From assembly GCA_016780435.1 (NCBI GenBank), contig JADHLU010000004.1:1-18572 (forward strand): a stretch of DNA of 18,572 nucleotides. Reading direction: 5' to 3'. The position numbers were made by a program, and so were the translations under genes. This DNA comes from Flavobacteriaceae bacterium. Lineage in GTDB: Bacteria; Bacteroidota; Bacteroidia; Flavobacteriales; Flavobacteriaceae. Position 1 is the first letter of the stretch; each line of letters starts with the position of its first letter. Below, in pieces: positions 11,698-18,572 of the stretch. A model generated the notes under the pieces. That model had not been told where the DNA came from. It saw nothing but the letters and a program-made list of their open reading frames with translations, and ran no database searches.

Positions 11698-13995
11698 TTA
11701 CTGTTTTATAGCTTCTTTGAGTTTTTCAAACTCTGAGCCCTCTTCGGCTTTTGGCCAACTGTTATTTGAGGTATCTATATCAGCGGTCTCCAGATTAGGG
11801 TCAACAGTGATGCCTACAAGCTCTTTATCTGAAGAAATCACACGCTTTACCTCCGCGTCGTTCTTACGCCAGATCTCTGCAGGGTAACTCACGATTTCTT
11901 TGGTTCCGTCGGCATAGGCATATTCAACAATAAGCGGCATAGGAATACCTCCTGGTTTCTCAAAGGCGATTTCATAGAAGTACTTGGGCTGTTTTACCTG
12001 AGAACGCTCAGCTTCGGTCATGTTGTCAAGCATAAACTCTGACAGGGTTGACGATGCCTCGGCAGGAGCCTTGATCTCGGTATCAGTCTCTTTAGCATCT
12101 AAGTCGGCCAAATAAACTAGTGGCGGCAAATCAGCTGAAGTGAGCCCATTGGCAGCCATATACTCTTTCATCTCGGCCGTAGGCTCATCTGATACATAGT
12201 ATTTTTTTACTTCCGAAACTCCTATATCCACATAGTCGGTGGTATAGAACCACGATCTCCAGAACCAGTCAAGGTCAACTGCTGAGGCGTCTTCCATTGT
12301 TCTGAAAAAATCTTCTGGAGTAGGATGCTTAAACATCCACCGTTGCGCATAAGTCTTAAATGCATGGTCAAACAACTCTCTACCCATAACTGTTTCACGC
12401 AGAATATTGAGCGCCGTGGCGGGCTTAGCGTAGGCATTTGGACCTAATTGATATACGTTCTCGGGGTTTGACATTATTGGAGCGATATAACTCTGATCTC
12501 CGGCCATGTAATCTACAATAGCTGAAGGAGCTCCTCTTCGAGAAGGGTACTTGTCTAATCCTTCGATTGCGGCAGGGTAAGCTTCGCCAAACTCTTGCTC
12601 GGCCAAATACTGCATAAAGGTATCGAGCCCTTCATCCATCCATCCCCACTGACGTTCGTCTGAATTGACAATCATCGGAAAGAAGTTGTGACCCACTTCG
12701 TGAATAATTACGCTCATCATACCAAACTTGGTGCGATCAGAGTAGGTTCCGTCTTTATTGGGGCGTCCGTAGTTCCAGCAGATCATAGGATACTCCATTC
12801 CCTGATTCTTAGCGTGAACCGAAATGGCCTTGTGGTAAGGGTAATCAAAGGTGTGCGAAGAATACGATTTAAGCGTAGAGGCTACCGCTTTTGTTGACCA
12901 CTCTTCCCAAAGCGGATTTCCTTCTTTTGGGTATAGCGAAACGGCCATTACATCGCGATTTCCGATCTTAACCGCCATCATATCCCAGATGAACTTTCTA
13001 GACGAAGCAAAGGCGTAATCGCGAACATTTTCTGCTCTAAACTTCCATGTCTTTGTCTTTTTGGCAAACGACTTTTCTGCAGCTTCTGCCTCTTCTTGTG
13101 TGACAATCATCACTGGCTCGTCATAGCTCTTCTTTGCTTTCTCGTATCGGTTCATCATTTCTTTAGAAAAGACTTGCTTGCGATTCAGCAGCTCCCCAGT
13201 GGCATCTAGCACGTGATCTTCAGGAACGGTAATAGATACATCGTAGTTTCCGAAAGGAAGCGCAAACTCTCCGCTTCCCCAGAATTGGTGGTTCTGCCAT
13301 CCTTCAACATCGCTGTACACAGCCATTCTTGGGAAAAATTGGGCAATCACATAAGCTCGGTTGCCGTCTTCCTCAAAGTACTCGTAACCCGAACGGGCAC
13401 GGTTAACCGTATGGTCGGGTATGTTGTACCACCATTTAACAGAAAAAGAGTAGGTCTGACCCGAAAGTAGTGGAGCTGGCAAATCAATGCGCATCATCGT
13501 GAAATTAATGACGTATGGAAGCGCCGCACCCCTAGCATCCTTTACCCATTCAATGTTAAATCCACCGTCAAACGATTCTCCCATAAATGTTTGAGAAAAG
13601 TTGTCTGGCGTGTAGGCGAGGTTTACTCCACTTCCATTGCGAAGCGGAGCCTTTGAGTCTTTGGCGCGAACATTTTGGTCGAGCTGTAACCATAAAAACT
13701 CTAATGCATCTGGAGAGTTATTGGTGTAAGTAATGGTCTCTTCACCATATATACGGGCATTTTCGTCATCGAGCTGAATGTCCATGACGTAGTCTGCTTG
13801 TTGTTGGTAATAGTCAGGTCCTGGTGCACCAGAAGCCGATCGAAAAGTATTCGGTGTGGCAAACTCTTCATAGAGCTGCTTGAATTTGTTGGTGTTGTAG
13901 TGTCCGGGCTCCCGCTCTTTTTTCTCTTCTTGAGCCGTAAGACCGGCTGAGAATAACACGAAAGCTGAAGCAAACCATGCAAATAAGTGTTTCAT
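11698..13995 (-). CDS. M1-family zinc metallopeptidase, exported
   Basis: A 765-residue gluzincin of the M1 (aminopeptidase N-like) family. An N-terminal signal peptide is clear ('MKHLFAWFASAFVLFSAGLTAQ', cleavage probably after LTA, about residue 21), so it acts in the periplasm or at the outer membrane. The beta-rich N-terminal domain (about 60-330) precedes the catalytic domain. The zinc motif HEVGH (432-436) is followed after exactly 18 residues by E455 in 'WMDEGLDTF', the HEXXH-x18-E pattern of M1. 'QGMEYPM' (398-404) stands in the place of the GAMEN exopeptidase motif, so aminopeptidase specificity may differ. The tail after about 600 has no C-terminal sorting domain that I recognise. 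It is the last gene of the four-gene minus-strand envelope cluster, 64 bases behind DUF6702, and ends at a strong terminator. Confidence 0.93.
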   Translation of the reverse strand: MKHLFAWFASAFVLFSAGLTAQEEKKEREPGHYNTNKFKQLYEEFATPNTFRSASGAPGPDYYQQQADYVMDIQLDDENARIYGEETITYTNNSPDALEFLWLQLDQNVRAKDSKAPLRNGSGVNLAYTPDNFSQTFMGESFDGGFNIEWVKDARGAALPYVINFTMMRIDLPAPLLSGQTYSFSVKWWYNIPDHTVNRARSGYEYFEEDGNRAYVIAQFFPRMAVYSDVEGWQNHQFWGSGEFALPFGNYDVSITVPEDHVLDATGELLNRKQVFSKEMMNRYEKAKKSYDEPVMIVTQEEAEAAEKSFAKKTKTWKFRAENVRDYAFASSRKFIWDMMAVKIGNRDVMAVSLYPKEGNPLWEEWSTKAVASTLKSYSSHTFDYPYHKAISVHAKNQGMEYPMICWNYGRPNKDGTYSDRTKFGMMSVIIHEVGHNFFPMIVNSDERQWGWMDEGLDTFMQYLAEQEFGEAYPAAIEGLDKYPSRRGAPSAIVDYMAGDQSYIAPIMSNPENVYQLGPNAYAKPATALNILRETVMGRELFDHAFKTYAQRWMFKHPTPEDFFRTMEDASAVDLDWFWRSWFYTTDYVDIGVSEVKKYYVSDEPTAEMKEYMAANGLTSADLPPLVYLADLDAKETDTEIKAPAEASSTLSEFMLDNMTEAERSQVKQPKYFYEIAFEKPGGIPMPLIVEYAYADGTKEIVSYPAEIWRKNDAEVKRVISSDKELVGITVDPNLETADIDTSNNSWPKAEEGSEFEKLKEAIKQ

Positions 13996-14059
13996 CTAAT
14001 CAACGATTAATGTTAAGGTGGTGAATTTAGGTTGTTTTTAGGAGGTCTACAAGTTTGGT
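13996..14059 (-). promoter_or_regulatory. spacer before the M1 peptidase gene with weak signals
   Basis: On the minus strand TTG and TAAATTCA are 20 bases apart, a weak match to TTG-N17-23-TAnnTTTG. A 5-bp hairpin (TAATC-GTT-GATTA) sits at 14009-13997, directly before the ATG. Either an additional internal promoter or simple read-through from DUF6702 is possible. Confidence 0.25.
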
Positions 14060-14596
14060 TTACAGATGAGAAAGCTCCCATGTAAAGGTGTCTAGTTCTC
14101 TAGAAAGCACGCTGCTTTTCTTGAACTTAAGTACAGTGAGGTGAACCAGATTTTGCTGTTCGTCAAACACATCGGTCAATAGCCTGTTGCGAAATTCAAC
14201 CCGGGCTATAGGTGATGGATCTGGCCGTTTAAACTCGACTAGCAACAGTACCTGATCAGCCTCGTAGGTATACCCTATAAAGTCAAGAGCAACCTCTTGG
14301 TCGTTTACCCGTAAACTAAGCATACTATTCAAATAGCGATCAATGGTGGATTGGGCCAAAACCTTTTGCTCAGCCTCAGTGTCTAATCCCAAGTCGACTC
14401 CATACCGGGTCTTTAAGGCCAGCTCAAGGTCGTCTATGAAGACGCGTGATACCAGTTGAAAGACCTCCTCGCTTTGATTGTAGTTCAATTTAGAGACGCT
14501 GAGGTAAAACTTATGTTCCGCATGATCGGCAATGCTAGTAACACTAAACGAAAGTGCGACAAAAAGAACCGATAAGGTGTGTAGTAAGGATGTCAT
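14060..14596 (-). CDS. DUF6702 family exported protein
   Basis: A 178-residue protein with an N-terminal hydrophobic export signal ('MTSLLHTLSVLFVALSFSVTSIA', cleavage about residue 23). The mature part starts with the DUF6702 hallmark 'HKFYLSVSKLNYN', then 'VFQLVSRVFIDDLELALKTRYG', and later 'YTYEADQVLLLVEF', all typical of the family found beside M1 peptidases in flavobacteria. It is predicted to be periplasmic and beta-rich; the function is not known to me. Some databases call it 'peptidase E', but no catalytic motif is visible and I would not use that name. Its ATG overlaps the stop of the preceding CarboxypepD_reg gene (ATGA), and the M1 peptidase follows after 64 bases, so it belongs to the same operon. 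Confidence 0.85.
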   Translation of the reverse strand: MTSLLHTLSVLFVALSFSVTSIADHAEHKFYLSVSKLNYNQSEEVFQLVSRVFIDDLELALKTRYGVDLGLDTEAEQKVLAQSTIDRYLNSMLSLRVNDQEVALDFIGYTYEADQVLLLVEFKRPDPSPIARVEFRNRLLTDVFDEQQNLVHLTVLKFKKSSVLSRELDTFTWELSHL

Positions 14597-15360
14597 TCTT
14601 CTAATTGTTTAAATTCTTGACTCTTCTTTTTCATGAACTCTAAAAATTTAAGCTCGTCTCTTAACGCCAATAACTGCGTGTAGGTAGAATCGGTTTCAAT
14701 GAAATACAAAAAACGCAGTATCTGAGTAGTATTCAGCGCTAAGTAATCCTCAAAAAGGGGCTTCTCGTAGCGCTTGACTACTTGGTCAATGGCACTATTT
14801 TTAGCCTCTAAGGCAATTCTGTTTTTTAACATTTTGGTCCTTCCTGTCAGGGCGTTTAGCAGCGGGTTCAGTGCAATAAATCCGCCACCTGAGGTCGCCT
14901 CGTAAAGTAGTCGTTGGCTTTGCGTGAGCTGTGGAGCATCTGCATTAGGTAGCCCGAGCTGCTCTGCATCAAGTTGTTTGTCGATGCTCAATCGATCGAG
15001 GTCTTCAGTAAGCGCTCGGCTCAATCCATACGGATTGAGCGTCACCCCATCAAGCTCGTTCACAGAGGGTTCTAAGGGAATCCGCAAACGCGTGGCTCTA
15101 AATACATCGGCATCAACCACAATCATTTTTGGCTTAATCTGCACCGATGTGATCCGCAATGTGTCTCCTATGCTTACCAGCAGTTCAAAATCGCCGTACT
15201 GATTCGTAACCACCCCTGATTTCTTGCTTAGATTCTGCACCGTAATATTGGAAAGCTCAACGTCTTCGACGCTTACCGAGCCCATCAAACGTTTTTGATT
15301 TTGGGCATAGACGCCGCAAACCGTTAAAAAGAAAAAGATTACAAAGCGGTCTAGCTTCAC
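14593..15360 (-). CDS. exported CarboxypepD_reg-domain protein (second tandem copy)
   Basis: A 255-residue exported protein with signal peptide 'MKLDRFVIFFFLTVCGVYAQ'. A carboxypeptidase regulatory-like (CarboxypepD_reg/DUF4480-type) beta-sandwich spans about residues 25-108: 'GSVSVEDVELSNITVQNLSK', 'GVVTNQYGDFELLVSIGDTL', ending 'NELDGVTLNPYG'. The following helical region (about 115-255) carries 'YEKPLFEDYLALNTTQILRF' and 'LKFLEFMKKKSQEFKQLE'. It resembles the N-terminal module of SusC/TonB receptors but has no barrel. It is a diverged paralogue of its upstream neighbour, sharing both halves. The start is GTG, overlapping the upstream stop as GTGA, which supports translational coupling. Function unknown; a role in envelope assembly or as an M1 partner is inference from context. 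Confidence 0.85.
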   Translation of the reverse strand: MKLDRFVIFFFLTVCGVYAQNQKRLMGSVSVEDVELSNITVQNLSKKSGVVTNQYGDFELLVSIGDTLRITSVQIKPKMIVVDADVFRATRLRIPLEPSVNELDGVTLNPYGLSRALTEDLDRLSIDKQLDAEQLGLPNADAPQLTQSQRLLYEATSGGGFIALNPLLNALTGRTKMLKNRIALEAKNSAIDQVVKRYEKPLFEDYLALNTTQILRFLYFIETDSTYTQLLALRDELKFLEFMKKKSQEFKQLEE

Positions 15361-16091
15361 TTCATCTCTTCTTTAAAGGCTTCTGCGGTGGTTACTAAAA
15401 ACTCCAGTAGCTCAAATTCATTTTCTTTTCGCAGCAGTTGAAAGGTGGGCACACGCTCGTCACAATAGGCTAAGAAATCAGGTATTTGCGCGCGCTGTAA
15501 CCGCAGATCTTCTATAAAGAAAGGTTCGTCATACACCTTTGCCAGTGCCTCAGACAACTTAATACTTGGCCCGTCTTGTTGATCTTTCGAAGCCAACAAA
15601 GACTTTAAGAGTTTAAAAACAGATACCACATTAAGGCCGTCTTGCATGCCTCGAACGGCAGGAGACAGCGCAATATTATCTACAGCTGAGGCCCGATCTA
15701 TCTCGTACTCAAAGCCTTTAAATTCTTCGTTCTTAAGTTCTATGAAGGCTTCTTGATTGTCAGGAGTCACTACCACCTCGTCTAATTGCCTGACTTTCTC
15801 GGTTACCTCAACAACTAACCGGCCGTTTTTCAATATATCTTCAGTGATCTTAATCACTTCTAGCTGATAATTAACCGCAGTGAAGACTAGCTCATCTCCG
15901 ACCGCAACTTCAATGCTGAAGGCTCCGTTTTCGTCGGTAATGGTGCTAATTTCTCTAGTGGAATTAACGACTGCTTCATCTGAAACAAAGCTGTTGCGGT
16001 AAAGCACCTGACCTTTAAGCCTGACTAATTGGGCTTGAGAAAATGCACTGAGGCTTACCCATAGAACTACAAAAAAGAGCGTATTTTTCAT
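15357..16091 (-). CDS. exported CarboxypepD_reg-domain protein (first tandem copy)
   Basis: A 244-residue exported protein, first gene of the envelope operon. The signal peptide is 'MKNTLFFVVLWVSLSAFSQA' (cleavage about residue 20). A carboxypeptidase regulatory-like domain spans about 23-108: 'VRLKGQVLYRNSFVSDEAVV', 'STITDENGAFSIEVAVGDEL', ending with the typical 'LDEVVVTP'. A mostly helical C-terminal part follows, with 'YDEPFFIEDLRLQRAQIPDF' and 'FELLEFLVTTAEAFKEEM', matching equivalent segments of the next gene, so the two arose by tandem duplication and are well diverged. It is divergent from the GNAT gene across 45 bases that contain a palindromic TAAATTTA (16111-16118), a 7/8 match to the -7 element in both directions. 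Function unknown. Confidence 0.85.
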   Translation of the reverse strand: MKNTLFFVVLWVSLSAFSQAQLVRLKGQVLYRNSFVSDEAVVNSTREISTITDENGAFSIEVAVGDELVFTAVNYQLEVIKITEDILKNGRLVVEVTEKVRQLDEVVVTPDNQEAFIELKNEEFKGFEYEIDRASAVDNIALSPAVRGMQDGLNVVSVFKLLKSLLASKDQQDGPSIKLSEALAKVYDEPFFIEDLRLQRAQIPDFLAYCDERVPTFQLLRKENEFELLEFLVTTAEAFKEEMK

Positions 16092-16136
16092 GCGTTGTGC
16101 TTACTTGCAATAAATTTACTACAAAGCAGTCAGTAT

Positions 16137-16592
16137 ATGGCGGATATTAGCGAAATCAAGCCGCATGAATTAATACCTATTCGGCAGGCGGTGTTAAGAC
16201 AAGGCCTACCCGTAGAGGCCAGTATTTTCGATGGAGATTACGCCGAGCATACGGTACATTTTGGCGCCTTTGAGAACAATCAGCTCATCGGGTGCGCCAG
16301 CCTCGTAGCTAATCAAACTACTAGACTCGAAGGGCAGAATAATTTTATGATGCAACTGAGGGGAATGGCCGTGCTGCCTGAGTACCGAAGTAAGGGGGTC
16401 GGAGCCCAATTGCTTCGAGCAGCAGAAAAACATGCGCGCTCAATAGGCACAAACGCTTTATGGTTCAATGCTCGAATAAGAGCGGTAGCCTTTTACGAAC
16501 GAAACGGCTACCTAAAAAAGGGAGCTCCCTATGAAATTGAAGGAGTAGGCACGCATTACTTTATGTTCAAAAAGCTCATTGCGTATGCATAG
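16137..16592 (+). CDS. GNAT family N-acetyltransferase
   Basis: A 151-residue acetyltransferase of the GNAT fold, transferring acetyl from acetyl-CoA to an amine. The acetyl-CoA binding motif A is clear: 'MQLRGMAVLPEYRSKGVGAQLL' across residues 72-93, with R84-SKGVG-A90 as the pyrophosphate-binding loop. The later 'NARIRAVAFYERNGY' (about 119-133) is the usual motif B, followed by the family's typical ending 'THYFMFKKL'. The substrate is unknown. I chose ATG 16137 because the frame back to 16095 adds unrelated residues in the short divergent promoter. Its last codons overlap the carboxypeptidase gene by eight bases, so the two are one transcript. Confidence 0.92.
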   Translation: MADISEIKPHELIPIRQAVLRQGLPVEASIFDGDYAEHTVHFGAFENNQLIGCASLVANQTTRLEGQNNFMMQLRGMAVLPEYRSKGVGAQLLRAAEKHARSIGTNALWFNARIRAVAFYERNGYLKKGAPYEIEGVGTHYFMFKKLIAYA

Positions 16593-17319
16593 ACGAGACT
16601 ATTTAAAGTTGCAGAGCTTGGGTTTGGCGGCAGTTGTCATACCCCAATTCGATGCCGACTTAGCCAAAAGATACAGTATTGAGCGTCTTATGGGGTTAGA
16701 TGCGCCTAAACTATTCGGGCAAGAGAATACCCAGCTCAGCAGAAAAGCCTACAAGGCCTTTAACAAAATGAAAATGGCCGCATGGAACGACGGCATACTC
16801 ATAAAAACGGTCTCTAGCTACCGTTCTTACCGCGATCAAAAACGCATATTTGAGCGTAAGTTCAACGCCTTTACTGGAGAAGGAGATACGGGTCAACAAT
16901 CCATCGAACGCATTATTGAGTATTCAACTATTCCCGGAACATCACGTCACCACTGGGCGACTGACATAGATATCATTCAAGCTGGCCAGCCCATTGAGGG
17001 CGATTCGTTGCTCGCCGAACATTTTGCACCACAGGGTGCTTTCTTTGAGCTCAAAGAATGGTTAGACGCTAACGCCTCTGATTTTGATTTCTACCTGGTC
17101 TACACCGATAACCCCAATCGAAAGGGTTTTAAATACGAGCCTTGGCACCTGAGTTATGCCCCTGAATCAGTGCCTCTGCTCAAAAGTTACCTCGAAAAAG
17201 AGGTGATCAAATTGGCCTACAAGCAACAGGTCGAGGGCTTTTCTTTCTTAACCCCAGAGCGCATAGATCGTTACTTAGATGAGCATGTGTTGGGCATTAA
17301 CGAGGCCCTTCTGCCTTAA
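16585..17319 (+). CDS. VanY-type D-alanyl-D-alanine carboxypeptidase with Tat-like leader
   Basis: A 244-residue member of the peptidase M15B/VanY family, zinc enzymes that remove the terminal D-alanine from peptidoglycan stem peptides. Residues seen include 'SSYRSYRDQKRIF' (77-89), 'TSRHHWATDIDI' (119-130) with zinc ligands H122 and D129, and 'EPWHLSY' (185-191) with catalytic E185 and zinc ligand H188. The usual glycine in SxHxxGxAxD is alanine (A125). The N-terminus 'MHRRDYLKLQSLGLAAVVIP' has a twin-arginine RR-x-Y-L-K motif followed by a short hydrophobic stretch, suggesting Tat export, although no clear AxA cleavage site follows. ATG 16585 is preferred over TTG 16579. The gene is translationally linked to the GNAT gene. 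Confidence 0.92.
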   Translation: MHRRDYLKLQSLGLAAVVIPQFDADLAKRYSIERLMGLDAPKLFGQENTQLSRKAYKAFNKMKMAAWNDGILIKTVSSYRSYRDQKRIFERKFNAFTGEGDTGQQSIERIIEYSTIPGTSRHHWATDIDIIQAGQPIEGDSLLAEHFAPQGAFFELKEWLDANASDFDFYLVYTDNPNRKGFKYEPWHLSYAPESVPLLKSYLEKEVIKLAYKQQVEGFSFLTPERIDRYLDEHVLGINEALLP

Positions 17320-17325
17320 TAGTTT

Positions 17326-17333
17326 TAAATTTG
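17326..17333 (+). promoter_or_regulatory. predicted -7 promoter element for gpmI (TAAATTTG)
   Basis: A perfect TAnnTTTG, seven bases after the carboxypeptidase stop and 22 bases before the gpmI ATG. No TTG lies 17-23 bases upstream. It separates gpmI from the GNAT-carboxypeptidase pair. Confidence 0.5.
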
Positions 17334-17355
17334 TACGGTCATCAATCCTAATCCC

Positions 17356-18572
17356 ATGAATAAAAAAGTACTTCTTATGATCCTAGACGGATGGGGCATG
17401 TCGCCAGATCCTAAAGTCTCCGCCATTGATCAGGCAGATACACCCTTTATAGACAGTCTCTACACCCAATACGCTCACGGCAAATTGCTCACTCACGGTA
17501 TGAATGTTGGGCTTCCCGACGGCCAAATGGGCAATAGTGAAGTAGGGCATATGAATCTTGGAGCCGGACGAATCGTGTATCAAGATCTAGCGCGCATCAA
17601 TAAAGCGGTAAGCGATGATACCCTAGGCCAAGAAGAAGCCATACGAAAAGCCCTTGAATATGCGCAGAAAGCACAGGTGAATGTTCACCTGCTTGGTTTG
17701 TGCAGTGACGGAGGTGTGCATTCGCACATTAATCACTTGAAGGCCTTAATCACGGTTTGCGAGAAGAACAATCACCCGAACACCTTCATTCACGCCTTTA
17801 CTGACGGAAGAGACGTCGACCCCAAAAGCGGCTCAGGCTTTATCGCAGATTTATTAAAATTTATCGAAAAAGGTAAAACTAGACTCGCGAGTGTGACCGG
17901 AAGGTACTATGCCATGGATCGAGACAAGAGGTGGGAGCGCGTAAAGGTTGCCTATGATGCCCTAGTTCACGGACACGGAAATCAAGCAAAGGATATCGTA
18001 AATGAACTAGAAAGCTCCTATGAGAATGGGGTTACCGACGAATTCGTTCATCCGATCATCGCCATAAACGACGATCAAACAGCTGTGGGGACCATTCAAC
18101 CTAAGGATGTGGTGCTCTTCTTTAACTTCAGAACTGATCGGGGCCGTGAGCTTACCGAGGCACTTACGCAACGCGCTTTCGAAGAGCAGCAAATGCATCC
18201 GCTCGATTTGTACTACGTCACCCTGACCAATTACGATAGCTCGTTTAAGGGCGTGCATGTGGTTTTCGACAAAGACAACCTGAGAGACACTTTAGGCGAG
18301 ACGATCTCAAAGGCCGGCAAAACCCAGTTGCGTATGGCCGAAACCGAAAAGTATCCGCACGTAACCTTCTTCTTCAATGGAGGCCGTGAAGAGCCCTTTG
18401 AAGGAGAAGCGCGCATCATGTGTCCTTCGCCCAAAGTAGCCACTTACGACCTGAAACCCGAGATGAGCGCATACGAGCTAAGAGATGAGTTGTTGCCGCA
18501 TCTAAAATCGTCAACCTACGATTTTGTGTGTTTGAATTTTGCCAATCCAGACATGGTCGGTCACACCGGAAG
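17356..18572 (+). CDS. gpmI: 2,3-bisphosphoglycerate-independent phosphoglycerate mutase, 5' part (runs off window)
   Basis: The first 405 codons of GpmI (whole enzyme about 510 residues), the Mn2+-dependent alkaline phosphatase-superfamily mutase that interconverts 3- and 2-phosphoglycerate in glycolysis. The start 'MNKKVLLMILDGWGMSP' has metal ligand D11. 'GQMGNSEVGHMNLGAGR' (57-72) holds the phosphorylated serine S61. 'LCSDGGVHSHINHL', 'HAFTDGRDVDPKSG', 'TGRYYAMDRDKRWERV' and 'VLFFNFRTDRGREL' are the substrate-binding motifs of the phosphotransferase domain. The reading ends at 'CLNFANPDMVGHTG', the metal-binding NxDMVGHTG of the phosphatase domain. The frame is open to the last base of the window. 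The gene was identified by direct translation from ATG 17356. Confidence 0.97.
   Translation, partial: MNKKVLLMILDGWGMSPDPKVSAIDQADTPFIDSLYTQYAHGKLLTHGMNVGLPDGQMGNSEVGHMNLGAGRIVYQDLARINKAVSDDTLGQEEAIRKALEYAQKAQVNVHLLGLCSDGGVHSHINHLKALITVCEKNNHPNTFIHAFTDGRDVDPKSGSGFIADLLKFIEKGKTRLASVTGRYYAMDRDKRWERVKVAYDALVHGHGNQAKDIVNELESSYENGVTDEFVHPIIAINDDQTAVGTIQPKDVVLFFNFRTDRGRELTEALTQRAFEEQQMHPLDLYYVTLTNYDSSFKGVHVVFDKDNLRDTLGETISKAGKTQLRMAETEKYPHVTFFFNGGREEPFEGEARIMCPSPKVATYDLKPEMSAYELRDELLPHLKSSTYDFVCLNFANPDMVGHTG

Noticed and set aside
14605..14612. TTGTTTAA, resembling one arm of the photorepair operator
   Set aside because: It is a single half-site inside the coding end of a CarboxypepD_reg gene with no partner arm or promoter nearby.
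16095..16136. Upstream extension of the GNAT gene
   Set aside because: The added residues fall in the 45-base divergent intergenic region and do not look like the family.
1..18572. Mobile element, phage, defence system, CRISPR array or tRNA
   Set aside because: No transposase, integrase, repeat array, cloverleaf or composition break was found; all frames are explained by chromosomal genes.

Overview
The window reads as a chromosomal segment of a flavobacterium-like member of the Bacteroidota. The evidence is the protein families (Bacteroidota-type LpxK, a short TatA/B, DUF6702, CarboxypepD_reg proteins, and a zinc-ribbon homologue without cysteines) and repeated upstream matches to the Bacteroidota -7 element TAnnTTTG. 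Shine-Dalgarno sites are poor and some starts are TTG or GTG. The gene set points to an aerobic, light-exposed, probably aquatic organism, but no rRNA or other marker is present to name it. Coding density is very high, most neighbours overlap or sit a few bases apart, and no gap exceeds about 110 bases. I see no tRNA, rRNA, IS element, CRISPR array or phage gene.

Region 1 (1-5729) is housekeeping: the 3' end of a PLP aminotransferase, murB, a small cysteine-containing membrane protein, an ECF-type sigma factor, lipA, convergent lpxK, then divergent nif3-like and degenerate zinc-ribbon genes.

Region 2 (5730-9438) is the most notable part: a four-gene photorepair and light-response operon. It encodes a flavin reductase-like protein, a 47-residue DUF2256 zinc-finger protein at 6468-6611, a CRY-DASH photolyase/cryptochrome, and an iron-sulfur (FeS-BCP/PhrB-type) photolyase whose four cluster cysteines have exactly the PhrB spacing. 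A 34-bp imperfect palindrome overlaps the predicted -7 promoter element and ends at the first start codon. It looks like an operator for a repressor, plausibly a light-sensing one. The regulator itself is not in the window.

Region 3 (9427-11700) holds a stand-alone ClpP paralogue converging on the photolyase operon, a divergent lipoprotein, a class I O-methyltransferase and a convergent tatA/B gene. The predicted tatA promoter is nested in the T-tract of a strong terminator.

Region 4 (11698-16091, minus strand) is an envelope operon. In transcription order it encodes two tandem paralogous CarboxypepD_reg proteins, a DUF6702 protein and a large M1-family metallopeptidase, all with export signals and mostly with 4-base stop/start overlaps.

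Region 5 (16137-end) holds a GNAT acetyltransferase overlapping a VanY-type D,D-carboxypeptidase with a twin-arginine-like N-terminus, then the 5' part of gpmI (phosphoglycerate mutase), which runs off the window.
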